From Rheinheimera lutimaris (GTDB lineage: Bacteria > Pseudomonadota > Gammaproteobacteria > Enterobacterales > Alteromonadaceae): a stretch of DNA of 64,000 nucleotides. Both the position numbers and the translations under genes were made by a program. Below the pieces are notes generated by a model. That model saw only the letters and a list, made by a program, of their open reading frames with translations, did no database searches and was not told where the DNA came from. Positions 15,044-24,359 of this stretch are shown here, piece by piece; the first letter of the stretch is position 1; every line of letters begins with the position of its first letter. The DNA lies in the NCBI RefSeq assembly GCF_013283795.1, contig NZ_JABSOD010000010.1, positions 62,001 to 126,000 on the forward strand, written 5' to 3'.

Positions 15044-15649
15044 TCAGGCAATTTGCTGATCGTCATTCAGGCCGGAATACCAGGCTTTAAACAGCACTTT
15101 TTCCAGTGCCTGTTGTAGGGCAGCATTAATGGGTAAGTGTTGCTTGCCCAATTCATAATCCAGCTCGTTTACCTGCTCTTTGGCCATAATCATCATTGGC
15201 GGTGGGTCAGATTCCAGCGCAATTAACGTATCCTGATAGGCCAATGCCTGGTCGGTTTTAATTACCTTGCACACCGATAACGAGGTTTTACCTAGTTTAT
15301 CCCGATAGCCTGCAGCGCCGAACAGGCGGCAAATAGCCGGGCGCTGCTGATAGACGCTGCACTGGCCTTGTTTGCCGTCAAACGACAGCTTTTGATAAAA
15401 AAAACAGCCCTGGGGCTCTGTTAACTCTTCGAGTTGTGTCAGTGTTTGTTCTGCTTTACCTTGATCAAACAAGTGTAATGCCAGCGGCAACATTTCCAGC
15501 ACCGTCGCTTCTATCGTCGGTTGCAAACAGCACTCACCACAACCACTGCGGCAGTTTAAGCCCCGCTGTTGTTGGTAAGCTGAAAACGTTGTCGCTATTT
15601 CGCCATACACAGCCTCAACACGACGCGATAATTCACGCAGCCGTTGCAT
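15044..15649 (-). CDS. YkgJ-family cysteine cluster protein
   Basis: A 201-residue soluble protein with the cysteine pattern of the YkgJ/CxxCxxCC family: CRSGCGECCLQP (about residues 33-44), a later CFFYQ and CSVYQQRPAICRLFG (about 82-111), and a further SVCK. The cysteines are expected to bind a metal (zinc or iron-sulfur); the biochemical role is poorly known. The ATG at 15649 has GGAG 8 nt upstream. It is monocistronic: a strong terminator follows and the large GGDEF-EAL gene on the same strand ends 126 bp upstream. Confidence 0.85.
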   Translation of the reverse strand: MQRLRELSRRVEAVYGEIATTFSAYQQQRGLNCRSGCGECCLQPTIEATVLEMLPLALHLFDQGKAEQTLTQLEELTEPQGCFFYQKLSFDGKQGQCSVYQQRPAICRLFGAAGYRDKLGKTSLSVCKVIKTDQALAYQDTLIALESDPPPMMIMAKEQVNELDYELGKQHLPINAALQQALEKVLFKAWYSGLNDDQQIA

Positions 15650-15774
15650 TAAAGACTCCGAACGAAATAAGTATAAATTTGGGTTTGCCTGTTAAGGAGC
15701 GACGATATGTCGCAGCGGCATTGTACTGAGTTGGTTATTCTGTCAGCAATAGGGGCGTGAAAATATATTTTACT

Positions 15775-18636
15775 TCAGGTAAGCAGGCTATGTAGTGGCA
15801 TAGGGCGGGCGATAGCGTAACCCTGTGCATAATCAACACCCATAATTTCCAGCGCAGCCAGAGTTTCGTTGCTTTCCACGCAGGTGGCAATGGTTAGCAT
15901 ATCCATAGCTTTAGCGACTTCGTAAATAGACTTAACGATAGCTTTGTCGTAGTGGTCATCGAGTAAATCACGGACAAAGTGGCCGTCAATTTTTACAAAA
16001 TCGGCCGGAAAATGTTTCAGGTAGCTGTAAGAGGAAAAACCACTGCCAAAATCATCCAGTGCTATACGGCAACCCAGCGCACGAAAATGTTCTATAAAAG
16101 CCAGGGTGTTTTGCAGGTTAACAATAGCGGCGCTTTCGGTGATCTCAAAGCAAATTTGCTGATAAGGAATGTTAAAGCCGCTGAACAGTTGTTGTACATC
16201 TGCTTTAAAGGTTGGATCCAGCAACGAGCTGCCGGAAACATTAATACTACACAAGGCCAATCGCTGCATGTGGTCCGGATGCTGCTGCAACCAGCGGAAG
16301 TAACAGCGGATCACCCAGCGGTCAATTTGTGGCATCAGACCGTAGCGCTCGGCTGAACTTAAAAAACTGGCCGGTACTATCAAATGATTCTCATCGCCTT
16401 GCAAACGCAGCAGCAGCTCATAGTGTAAGCCCCCGCTGTTGTTATTCAGGGCGCGCACCGGCTGTTGGTACAGTACAAACTTGTCGTCTTTCATTGCCTG
16501 ACGTAACTGTGCTACCCATTGCACTTCGGCGTGATGCTGCTGCGTACTCTGATCGTCAGTGTCGAACAGCTGAATACGGTTGCGGCCTTTGTCTTTAGCA
16601 ATCGAGCACGCTGCATCGGCTTTTTTCAGTACGTTGTCGGCCTGGTCGTCAGAACTGATTTCGGCAATACCGATACTGACGCTGGCATGATAAACACTGT
16701 CTTGCCAGATAAAGCGAAACTCACGCATGGCATCCAGGATCCGATAGCCCAGCGCAAAGGCTTCGTTAGCATTTTTGCCCGGCAGCAAAATGCCAAATTC
16801 GTCGCTGTCCAACCGGGCCAGTGGCCCACTATGTCCGGTAAGGCGTTTTAGCAACTCGCTGATTTGTTTAAGCAAGACGTCGCCGGCACTGTGGCTGCAA
16901 CTGCTATTAATCACTTTAAACTGATCAATGTCGATATAGAGTACAGCACCCTTATTACCACCGTGGCCGTCGCATAACGTCTGCAATTGCTGGTCAAAAT
17001 AAAAGCGGTTGTACAAGGCGGTTAAACTGTCGTGATTGGCCAGGTAAGCCAGTTGTTCATGTGCCAGCTTTTGTCCGGTAATATCGATGACTGAGCCATG
17101 TACAAAGGCGTCACTGCCATTCACTGAGCGCGCCAGCCGCACCGACATCAGCGCCCAAAACGGACTGTTGTCAGCACGCAGACCACGAATTTCGAAGCTC
17201 TTTTCACTACCCAATTCAAGTTGGCGCAACATATATTGCCGCTCGGCCGGGTCAGCATAAAAACGCGCCATGCCGGTGCCGCTGATAGCTTGTTCCAGTG
17301 CATCACGATCCGGATAGCCGAGGATCTCCAACAAGGCGCGGTTGGCGTTAAGTAATCGGCCATCGGGCGTAGTGGTAAACATGCCCTCAACCGCATTATG
17401 AAAAATATCGTAATATTGCTGCATAGAAGCAGCATGTGGCAGTGCCGGTTCATTGGGCAAACGACTGCCTTGCAGGTTAAAGCTGGTTAAAGCTAAACAC
17501 AACAACACTAACGAAAACAAAATATACAGCCAGTTGATATCGGCCTGTAAATAGCCTGCCTGGTTTAATGTCAGCAATAATGCACTACAAAGCGTCAGTA
17601 CGCAGGCCCATACAAAGGTACGGGCACGGGCATGACCGGCCAGACTGAAACTTAATGCGATCAGGAAATTGCTCAACAACACCCAGCACAAGGCAAAGAA
17701 CAACAGATATAGTCTGGTTTGGCCGCCGGCAAACAGCGGGCTGAATAGTAACAATAAGGCAGAAAAACTACTGATATAGCTGCACCAACGCCACCAATGG
17801 CTGGCATAGCTTTGCAGGGCATGGCTGGTAAACAGGTTTAAGCACAGCAGGGCCGCGCCCACGGCAATGTATAAAATCGCCTGATTAACTTCCGGATATT
17901 CCGGCCACAATGTGGCAAAAGCCATACCGTTTAAAATAGCTACTGCCAGGGCAAAGCTGAGAAAAAATCCGCTGTAATAGGCATAGTGTTTGGCTTTGCT
18001 GTGTAAAAACAGCACCAGGTTGTACAACGCCAGCAGTAACAAAAAGCCCTGTAGTAAGCCATCCAGCATGGCGTTTTGTTGCATAGTGGCAACAAAGTGA
18101 TCATGCCGCCACAACCTGACGTCGCCCGGCACTACTGCTGCATCCTGTACCTTGATATAAATGTCGGTTTCTTCGCCAGGTAGCAGCGCCAGGTTTACGG
18201 CGAAACTGCGGTATGGCAGGGCGCGTTCGCTGAACGGGTAGCTGTTGCCCGAGCGGCTAAGCAGGTTATAGTCTTTGCTGCTACGCTGCAGTTGGTATAT
18301 TTCTATTTTATCTGCCAGCGGAAAATCATACTCCAACACGGTATGCAGCGGCCTGCTGCCGTTGTTATACAATCTTGCAAACAGCCACACCGCCTGGTCC
18401 TCTTCAAACATTAAACTTTGTGCCGGCGTTACCAGGGTAAAGCTGTGATGGTGCACCGGATCTGCCAGTAAGTCGTCCAGTGTCATAGTTGCCGGCGTAA
18501 CCAGAGCATACAGCTGGCGGAGCCTTTGCTGCTCAGCTATCGGGCTTTGCAACGGGTTTACTTCAGCGTGGAAGGCATGCACAACAGCGGAGAATAAGCC
18601 AAGCAGCAGTATCATAATATGCATGACGCTTCTCAC
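15775..18636 (-). CDS. 7TMR-DISM / PAS / degenerate GGDEF / EAL c-di-GMP protein
   Basis: A 953-residue inner-membrane protein. In order it has a signal peptide (1-21), a periplasmic DISM extracellular-2-like domain (30-175), seven helices (190-400), a PAS domain (about 425-540), a GGDEF domain (550-700) and an EAL domain (715-950). The GGDEF motif reads DSDEF (610-614), so both glycines are lost and cyclase activity is unlikely. The EAL domain keeps the first metal-binding glutamate in YELLLR (E740), and DDFGSG and KIDG are intact, so it probably hydrolyses c-di-GMP. The degenerate domain may bind GTP as a regulator. Start GTG 18636 (GGGGAG upstream); an ATG at 18624 is an alternative. Confidence 0.9.
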   Translation of the reverse strand: MRSVMHIMILLLGLFSAVVHAFHAEVNPLQSPIAEQQRLRQLYALVTPATMTLDDLLADPVHHHSFTLVTPAQSLMFEEDQAVWLFARLYNNGSRPLHTVLEYDFPLADKIEIYQLQRSSKDYNLLSRSGNSYPFSERALPYRSFAVNLALLPGEETDIYIKVQDAAVVPGDVRLWRHDHFVATMQQNAMLDGLLQGFLLLLALYNLVLFLHSKAKHYAYYSGFFLSFALAVAILNGMAFATLWPEYPEVNQAILYIAVGAALLCLNLFTSHALQSYASHWWRWCSYISSFSALLLLFSPLFAGGQTRLYLLFFALCWVLLSNFLIALSFSLAGHARARTFVWACVLTLCSALLLTLNQAGYLQADINWLYILFSLVLLCLALTSFNLQGSRLPNEPALPHAASMQQYYDIFHNAVEGMFTTTPDGRLLNANRALLEILGYPDRDALEQAISGTGMARFYADPAERQYMLRQLELGSEKSFEIRGLRADNSPFWALMSVRLARSVNGSDAFVHGSVIDITGQKLAHEQLAYLANHDSLTALYNRFYFDQQLQTLCDGHGGNKGAVLYIDIDQFKVINSSCSHSAGDVLLKQISELLKRLTGHSGPLARLDSDEFGILLPGKNANEAFALGYRILDAMREFRFIWQDSVYHASVSIGIAEISSDDQADNVLKKADAACSIAKDKGRNRIQLFDTDDQSTQQHHAEVQWVAQLRQAMKDDKFVLYQQPVRALNNNSGGLHYELLLRLQGDENHLIVPASFLSSAERYGLMPQIDRWVIRCYFRWLQQHPDHMQRLALCSINVSGSSLLDPTFKADVQQLFSGFNIPYQQICFEITESAAIVNLQNTLAFIEHFRALGCRIALDDFGSGFSSYSYLKHFPADFVKIDGHFVRDLLDDHYDKAIVKSIYEVAKAMDMLTIATCVESNETLAALEIMGVDYAQGYAIARPMPLHSLLT

Positions 18637-18878
18637 GGTTACGACACTCCCCGGGCTGGTGGTTATTGCTGGACGGTATTATTGCTAGTTAGTATTGTTA
18701 ATGTTTTAGCGGCAGAACATTAACATATAGCAGCTTGTGGTGTCAGCAGAAAATCAAACTTTGCCCTGGCTTTGGCGTATGAACAAATGAATAGCCATTT
18801 ATATGGCTTGAGCATTCAGCTACTTAGGTTATAACTTAACAGTACAAAAACGATAACAGAAATGACAACGGAGAACCT

Positions 18879-19184
18879 ATGAAACACTGGATAGCGGGCG
18901 CCGCCCTGATGTTGACAGCTGCTGCCACTCAGGCGGCAGATCTGCAAGCGGGCAAAGCAAAATCGGCAGTATGTGCTGCTTGCCATGGCGCCAACGGTAT
19001 TTCGATAATTCCGGATTACCCTAATCTGGCAGGGCAAAAGGTTAAGTACCTGCAAAGCAGTATTAAAGCTTATCGCGATGGAGAGCGGAAAAACCCGATT
19101 ATGTCACCGATGGCATCAGGTTTGTCCGATGCCGATATTGCTAATATTGCCGCTTATTTTGCCAGCTTACCGGCCGGCGGCTGA
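18879..19184 (+). CDS. Small periplasmic c-type cytochrome
   Basis: A 101-residue class I cytochrome c with a signal peptide (cleavage near TQAADL, residue 20), a single heme-binding CAACH (32-36), a [11 protein letters not shown] segment and methionines at 75 and 78, one of which is the probable sixth ligand. It resembles the c5/c553-type electron carriers that donate to terminal oxidases. Its 3' end overlaps the convergent recQ gene by 31 bp, so the last ten codons of each gene are written on both strands. Shine-Dalgarno: GGAGAACCT before the ATG. Confidence 0.92.
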   Translation: MKHWIAGAALMLTAAATQAADLQAGKAKSAVCAACHGANGISIIPDYPNLAGQKVKYLQSSIKAYRDGERKNPIMSPMASGLSDADIANIAAYFASLPAGG

Positions 19185-20977
19185 GCCTCTTCACTCAGAT
19201 AGTCACTGATGGCGTCGATAAAGTCGGCGCCGTAGCGACTAAGCTTGGTTTGCCCGACACCGGATATTGCCAACAGGCTGCGGTTGTCGGTAGGCAGTTG
19301 TTGGCACATTTCTATCAGGCTGGCATCGCTGAATACCACAAAGGGTGCCACGTCATCACGCGCGGCAATATGCTTACGCAGCGCTTTTAATTTGGCAAAT
19401 AAAGCGCGGTCGTATTGTTGTTTGCTTAGGCGCTGCGGTTCACGTTTTACACTTTGCAATCTGGGCACTGCCAGCGACAAAGCGGTTTCGCCGCGCAGTA
19501 CCGGCCGCGCTGCCGGTTGCAGTTTTAACACCGAATGCGCGGTAATATCCTGCTGCAGCAAACCAAAGTGAATTAATTGACGCAATATGCTCAGCCAATA
19601 GTCATGGCTGAACTCTTTACCCAAGCCCCAGGTTGACAGCTTATCGTGCTGCAATTCGACAATTTTTTGGTTTTGGCCGCCGCGCAATACATCAATAACA
19701 TGGTGCATACCGAAGCTTTGGCCAACACGGTAGACACAGGACAACGCCTTTTGTGCCAACTCGGTACCGTCAAACTGCTGTGGCGGTTGCAAACAAATGT
19801 CGCAGTTACCGCAGCGTTGTTGCCGCGCTTCGCCAAAATAGTTAAGCAATACCTGACGCCGGCAGATTTGCGCTTCGGCAAAGGCCGCCATGGCTAAAAA
19901 GCGCTGCCAGGCCACTTCAGCGCGCTGCGGGTTTTCTTCGGCTTCCAGCCAGCGTTTCATGCGGGCGATATCGGCCGGGTCAAATAACAAAATGGCTTCT
20001 GCCGCTACGCCGTCGCGACCGGCACGTCCGGTTTCCTGATAATAGGCTTCAATGGTGCGCGGCAGCTCAAAATGCACCACATAGCGGATATTCGATTTAT
20101 TAACGCCCATACCAAAGGCCACCGTGGCGACTATCAGTTGATAATCGTCGCGTTTAAAGGCGTCCTGTACGGCGTTGCGCTGTTCGCTGCTCAGCCCGGC
20201 ATGATACGCTGCGGCATTAAAACCGCGCTGTTTCAGTTGTTCGGTAAGTTCATCTACTTTACGCCGCGAGCTGCAATACACTATGCCGCTGGCACCGTCC
20301 TGTTGTTGCAAGTAAGCGGTGAGTTGTTCTACCGGGCGAAATTTTTCCTGTACGGTGTAGCGGATGTTGGGCCTGTCAAAGCTGCCAAGGTGAATATACG
20401 GTTGCTGCAGGGTAAGTTGTTGCAGGATGTCCTGTCGCGTTGCTGCATCTGCAGTAGCGGTAAGCGCCATTACCGGCACCCCGGCAAAGCGCTGTTTCAG
20501 CAGTGCCAATGCCATATAGTCGGGGCGGAAATCGTGGCCCCATTGTGAAATACAATGGGCTTCGTCAATGGCAAATAAACTGACTCCGACATCTTGCAGC
20601 CGGTCAAGAAAGTTAGGTTGTAACAAGCGTTCGGGCGCGACATACAGTAGTTTTAACTCGCCGCGGCGCAGCCTGGCAAATACCTGCAGCACTTCTTCGC
20701 GGCTTAAACTGCTGTTGATAAACTCGGCAGCAATACCATTGGCTTTAAGTGCGTCTACCTGATCTTTCATCAGCGACATCAGCGGCGATACCACTATGGT
20801 AACCTGCGGTAACAACAAGGCGGGTAACTGGTAGCACAGTGATTTACCGCCACCGGTGGGCATTAATACGAAGCTGTCCCGGCCCTGCAACGCAGCCAGG
20901 ATAACATCTGACTGGCCGTCACGGAATTCACTGTAACCAAAGGCTTGTTTGAGCAGGGGCAGCAGATCGTCTATCAC
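19154..20977 (-). CDS. recQ: ATP-dependent DNA helicase RecQ
   Basis: A 607-residue superfamily 2 helicase, 3'-5', involved in recombination and replication-fork repair. Visible motifs are motif 0 [10 protein letters not shown], Walker [13 protein letters not shown], the DEAH box with aromatic loop ([17 protein letters not shown]), motif [12 protein letters not shown], the four-cysteine zinc site (ICRRQ ... RCGNCDICL), a winged-helix RQC region and a C-terminal HRDC domain ending in [13 protein letters not shown]. The length equals E. coli RecQ (about 610). The start codon is GTG at 20977 with no strong Shine-Dalgarno. The 3' end overlaps the cytochrome c gene. Confidence 0.96.
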   Translation of the reverse strand: MIDDLLPLLKQAFGYSEFRDGQSDVILAALQGRDSFVLMPTGGGKSLCYQLPALLLPQVTIVVSPLMSLMKDQVDALKANGIAAEFINSSLSREEVLQVFARLRRGELKLLYVAPERLLQPNFLDRLQDVGVSLFAIDEAHCISQWGHDFRPDYMALALLKQRFAGVPVMALTATADAATRQDILQQLTLQQPYIHLGSFDRPNIRYTVQEKFRPVEQLTAYLQQQDGASGIVYCSSRRKVDELTEQLKQRGFNAAAYHAGLSSEQRNAVQDAFKRDDYQLIVATVAFGMGVNKSNIRYVVHFELPRTIEAYYQETGRAGRDGVAAEAILLFDPADIARMKRWLEAEENPQRAEVAWQRFLAMAAFAEAQICRRQVLLNYFGEARQQRCGNCDICLQPPQQFDGTELAQKALSCVYRVGQSFGMHHVIDVLRGGQNQKIVELQHDKLSTWGLGKEFSHDYWLSILRQLIHFGLLQQDITAHSVLKLQPAARPVLRGETALSLAVPRLQSVKREPQRLSKQQYDRALFAKLKALRKHIAARDDVAPFVVFSDASLIEMCQQLPTDNRSLLAISGVGQTKLSRYGADFIDAISDYLSEEAQPPAGKLAK

Positions 20978-21113
20978 TTAATACCATTGGGTCACGAAAA
21001 CAAGCCGACATTCTAATAGTAAACGCGGCACGCAGAAACAATAAATTCCGGCTATTTAGTTGGCTGACCGGTTTTTGCCGTTAAGTGTCCTGCGCTTAAG
21101 CTTGCAACAGGCG

Positions 21114-21119
21114 TATAAT
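21114..21119 (+). promoter_or_regulatory. -10 element upstream of rarD
   Basis: A perfect TATAAT at 21114-21119 lies 29 bp before the rarD ATG. No convincing -35 is visible at 16-18 bp, so the promoter may be weak or activator-dependent. The opposite strand of this 170-bp spacer must also hold the recQ promoter. Confidence 0.5.
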
Positions 21120-21147
21120 AGTGGCTCATTTACGGGAGCCTGCCTGC

Positions 21148-22056
21148 ATGTCGTTAAGCCGCGAACAAAAACTGGGTGGTATTTTTGCTGCCAGTGCTTA
21201 CAGTTTATGGGGCGTGGCCCCGCTGTATTTTAAACAAATTGATTTTATTCCCGCCGCTGAAATCCTTATTCATCGAATTGTCTGGTCGTTTCTATTGCTG
21301 TTTATCGTGCTGCTGGCGCTAAGGCAGGGCGCTAAAGCGCTGGCAATACTGCGCCAGCCGAAAATGCTTTGCTGGTTATTGCTGTCAGCACTATTGCTGG
21401 GCGGTAACTGGGGGCTGTTTATCTGGGCGGTAAACAATAACCATATGCTGGATGCCAGTTTAGGTTACTACATTAATCCGCTGCTTAACGTGCTGCTGGG
21501 CATGTTGTTTCTGGGGGAGCGGCTGCGCAAACTGCAATGGGGCGCAGTGGCGCTGGCTACCAGCGGCGTGTTGGTGCAGTTGATCAGCTTTGGATCTTTA
21601 CCCTGGATAGCGCTGACCTTGGCCGGCTCATTTGCCATTTACGGTTTAATGCGCAAAAAGCTGGCGGTTGATGCGATTACCGGGTTGTTTTATGAGTCGC
21701 TGTTACTGTTGCCATTGGCGCTGTGGTACTGGTGGCAATATGCTGACAGCAGTGCGGCAAACCTGCTGCACAACAGCTGGCAGCTAAACAGCTACTTGAT
21801 CGCGGCGGCGTTGGTTACCACTATACCTTTATTGTGTTTTATTGCCGGAGCACGGCGCTTGCAGCTATCGACCATGGGATTTTTCCAGTATATCGGTCCA
21901 AGCTTAATGTTTGTGTTTGGTGTCTGGTTGTATCATGAACCTTTTGCTGCAGAGCGCTTTGTTACCTTTGGTTTAATTTGGTTAGCGCTGTTATTGTACA
22001 CCGCAGATGCATGGCAGTTTAACCGGCGGCGCCATCTGCAGGCGCGGTTAAAATAA
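21148..22056 (+). CDS. rarD: EamA-family transporter RarD
   Basis: A 302-residue inner-membrane protein with ten predicted helices in the RarD branch of the drug/metabolite transporter superfamily. The N-terminal SAYSLWGVAPLYFK and the internal INPLLNVLLGMLFLGERL segment are typical of RarD. The substrate is not known; chloramphenicol sensitivity is the historical phenotype in other species. The ATG at 21148 (GGGAG 9 nt upstream) is preferred over an in-frame GTG at 21121, which lies at the predicted transcription start. Confidence 0.9.
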   Translation: MSLSREQKLGGIFAASAYSLWGVAPLYFKQIDFIPAAEILIHRIVWSFLLLFIVLLALRQGAKALAILRQPKMLCWLLLSALLLGGNWGLFIWAVNNNHMLDASLGYYINPLLNVLLGMLFLGERLRKLQWGAVALATSGVLVQLISFGSLPWIALTLAGSFAIYGLMRKKLAVDAITGLFYESLLLLPLALWYWWQYADSSAANLLHNSWQLNSYLIAAALVTTIPLLCFIAGARRLQLSTMGFFQYIGPSLMFVFGVWLYHEPFAAERFVTFGLIWLALLLYTADAWQFNRRRHLQARLK

Positions 22057-22093
22057 TCAACACCCGATACTGGCGTAACAACGGAGCACCTGA

Positions 22094-22771
22094 ATGGAAA
22101 ATACCATTGATTTAATTGCTGTTATTTGGTTTTTTGGCTTATGGGTAGGCTATACGCTGTTTGCCAAACGCCGCGCCAAAGTGGTCAGTTGCTTGTCGTT
22201 CGAATTACGGCGTAAACGCAATGACTGGATGCAAAAAATGCTGTTGCGTGATAACAAAATGGCCGATGTCGGGCTTATCTCTACCCTGGAGCGTAATGTT
22301 ACCTTCTTTGCCTCCAGTACCTTGTTAATATTGGCCGGCTTACTTACGGTAATGACGGCTGCAGATAAGCTGAGCATGATGCTGACCAACCTGGTGCCCT
22401 GGGCCAGCTACAGCGAAAGTTCGGTGCAACTGAAGCTGTTACTGCTGAGTTTTATCTATGTGTTTGCTTTTTTCCAGTTTACCTGGTCGCTGCGCCAATA
22501 CGGCTTTTGCGGCGTGCTGATTGGCGCAGCACCGGACGGTCGTGGTATGACGTCAGAAGAACAACAACTGTATGCCAACCGCGCCGCTAAGGTAATAGAC
22601 CAGGCCGGTCACTCCTTTAACTATGGCCTGCGCGCTATTTACTTTTCATTGTCGGCACTGACCTGGTTTATCGACCCGGTGCTGTTTATGGTGGCTTCGG
22701 TGGTGGTGATGCTGGTAATGAAGCAACGCGAGTTTCACTCTAAGGTGCTAAAAGCGCTGCAGGAATGCTGA
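22094..22771 (+). CDS. DUF599-family membrane protein
   Basis: A 225-residue protein with about four transmembrane helices (residues 5-25, 70-92, 110-135 and 180-205). The segment RRKRNDWMQKML, the NVTFFASSTLLILAGL helix and the GHSFNYGLRAIYFSL stretch fit the DUF599 family. No biochemical function is known for it. It follows rarD by 37 bp on the same strand and probably shares its transcript. Confidence 0.85.
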   Translation: MENTIDLIAVIWFFGLWVGYTLFAKRRAKVVSCLSFELRRKRNDWMQKMLLRDNKMADVGLISTLERNVTFFASSTLLILAGLLTVMTAADKLSMMLTNLVPWASYSESSVQLKLLLLSFIYVFAFFQFTWSLRQYGFCGVLIGAAPDGRGMTSEEQQLYANRAAKVIDQAGHSFNYGLRAIYFSLSALTWFIDPVLFMVASVVVMLVMKQREFHSKVLKALQEC

Positions 22772-22786
22772 ATACTCCTGACGCGT

Positions 22787-22810
22787 AAAAAAGGGCAGCC
22801 ATGGCTGCCC
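22787..22810 (-). terminator. Terminator of the lpoA-yraN-diaA-dolP operon
   Basis: The 18-bp perfect palindrome GGGCAGCCATGGCTGCCC (22793-22810) is followed on the minus strand by TTTTTT (22792-22787), just after the dolP stop. On the plus strand there is no T-run, so it probably serves the minus-strand operon only. Confidence 0.8.
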
Positions 22811-22828
22811 TGTTACTTGAAGTACGGC

Positions 22829-23404
22829 TTAGTTTTGCCGGGGTTCGAAAGCCCGCACCACGCGCGCTACACCGTCAACATGGCGGGCGATATCTACCGC
22901 TTTGGCGGCTTCCTGGTCGGTAACCAGGCCCATTAGAAACACTTCGGCATTTTCGGTTACCACTTTTATATTCAGCCCGCTGACTTCTTCATCAGCCAGC
23001 AGCTGGGTTTTAACCTTGGTAGAAATCCAGCTGTCGCGGGTGCGGGTGGTCATGCCGGTGTTATTACCCAGCCTTATCTGGTTTTGCACGTCGCGCACGC
23101 CATCAATTTTTGCCACTAAAGCACCAGCCTGCTGGCGTATTTGTTCAGTGCGGGTTTGCCCTGTCAGTAACATTACGCCGTTATAGCTGGTCACGTTAAT
23201 ATTGCTGCCTTCTGCGGTAGCCGGGTGGTCGGCCAGCGCGCGTACGGCTTTTAATACCACGTTCTTATCATCAATTTGCGCGCCCAGGGTGCGACGGTCG
23301 TTGGCCGAGGTAACTGCGGTAGCGCCGCCGGCTACCACCGCTGCCGCGCAGCCTTGCAGTAACGCCAGTAGGGTGCAGGCGCAAAGTAGTTTTACCGTGT
23401 TCAT
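22829..23404 (-). CDS. dolP: Dual BON-domain outer-membrane lipoprotein DolP (YraP)
   Basis: A 191-residue lipoprotein with lipobox LLQGC (cysteine near residue 19). Two BON domains follow: about 47-115 (NVTSYNGVMLLTGQ) and about 125-190 (VVTENAEVFLMGLV). DolP maintains outer-membrane integrity and is found at division sites in E. coli. The ATG at 23404 has an excellent AAGGAG and overlaps the upstream SIS-protein stop by 4 bp. An upstream in-frame start at 23476 lies inside diaA and is rejected. Confidence 0.92.
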   Translation of the reverse strand: MNTVKLLCACTLLALLQGCAAAVVAGGATAVTSANDRRTLGAQIDDKNVVLKAVRALADHPATAEGSNINVTSYNGVMLLTGQTRTEQIRQQAGALVAKIDGVRDVQNQIRLGNNTGMTTRTRDSWISTKVKTQLLADEEVSGLNIKVVTENAEVFLMGLVTDQEAAKAVDIARHVDGVARVVRAFEPRQN

Positions 23405-23982
23405 ATATCTCCTTGTTGCGGGAACAACGTCATATCGATTAATTCGCACAGGCTGTGCAGTAAGAAGGTGTAGCATTCAAATATACGGGCACGGCGATGG
23501 GCCGGCACTTTTAATTCGACATCTTGTTGATTAAGTAAGCCTGACAGCTCACCGCTGCTGTCTACTGTCAGAGCAATAATTTTCATATCGTTAGTTAATG
23601 CTGCTTCGACCGCTTTAATTAACGCCGGTTCACTGCCGCTAAGCGAGATCACCAACAATACATCGTTATTTTGTCCCAGCGCTTTAATTTGCCTGGCCAG
23701 ATAATCCTGCTGATGGCTGTGCTGCAGGCTGTTATTGTGCGGCTGCAGCGCCAGCGCCGGTAAACAGGGGCGCTCGGTTTCAAACTGGTCCAGCAGCAAC
23801 TGAGCGAAATGACCGGCCAGGGCTGCTGTGGCACCTTCGCCACAGCAAATGACTTTTCCGCCGCTAACCAGATTGTTTACGATAACAAAGGCCGCGTTTT
23901 CCAGCGGGCCGGCCAGGCTTTCGCCGGTGGCTATCATGGTTTGAATATTTTCGCTGAACAGCTGACGGATATGCTCTTGCAT
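23401..23982 (-). CDS. diaA: DiaA-like SIS-domain protein
   Basis: A 193-residue protein with one SIS phosphosugar-binding fold: GGKVICCGEGATAALAGHF (41-59) and VLLVISLSGSEPALIKAV form the two halves. By synteny (rsmI / lpoA-yraN-diaA-dolP) it is the counterpart of DiaA, the tetrameric DnaA-binding factor that promotes timely replication initiation. The same fold occurs in phosphoheptose isomerase GmhA, so an enzyme assignment cannot be ruled out from sequence alone, but context favours DiaA. Confidence 0.88.
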   Translation of the reverse strand: MQEHIRQLFSENIQTMIATGESLAGPLENAAFVIVNNLVSGGKVICCGEGATAALAGHFAQLLLDQFETERPCLPALALQPHNNSLQHSHQQDYLARQIKALGQNNDVLLVISLSGSEPALIKAVEAALTNDMKIIALTVDSSGELSGLLNQQDVELKVPAHRRARIFECYTFLLHSLCELIDMTLFPQQGDI

Positions 23983-24003
23983 CAGGGTTTCCTGTGTTTG
24001 TTA

Positions 24004-24351
24004 CTACTGCGTAATTGCATTTTTCAGCCATTGGTAACGGTAAGGTGGCTGGCCTTCAATGGCGACAACATCCAGCCGGCAGGCCTGGTCGCTAAGCCGG
24101 TGTTGCTGTAAATACCAGCGACTGCTTCGCAACAGCTTTTGCTGTTTGGCGGCCGTGACGGCAGCTATTGCGCCACCAAAGGCGCTGCTGGCGCGGTATT
24201 TTACTTCCACAAATACCAGGCTGGCACCGTCGCGCATCACCAAATCGATTTCTCCGGCTTTACATTGGTAGTTGTATTGCAACAGCTGCAGACCCTGCTG
24301 CTGCAAATACTCTGCGGCGAGTTGTTCATACAACTGACCAAGCTTGTTCAT
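24004..24351 (-). CDS. yraN: YraN/UPF0102 family protein (endonuclease-like fold)
   Basis: A 115-residue protein with the restriction-endonuclease-like core of UPF0102: AAEYLQQQGLQLL, then GEIDLVMRDG, then LVFVEVKYR, which supply the E...D...ExK metal-site pattern. Family members are widely conserved, and their substrate is unclear (a Holliday-junction resolvase-like role has been suggested). It lies between lpoA and diaA as in enterobacteria. Confidence 0.9.
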   Translation of the reverse strand: MNKLGQLYEQLAAEYLQQQGLQLLQYNYQCKAGEIDLVMRDGASLVFVEVKYRASSAFGGAIAAVTAAKQQKLLRSSRWYLQQHRLSDQACRLDVVAIEGQPPYRYQWLKNAITQ

Positions 24352-24359
24352 ACCCCGGC

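Noticed and set aside
20072-20548. Plus-strand ORF of 158 codons inside recQ
   Set aside because: Antisense to conserved helicase motifs; no start signals and no recognised domain.
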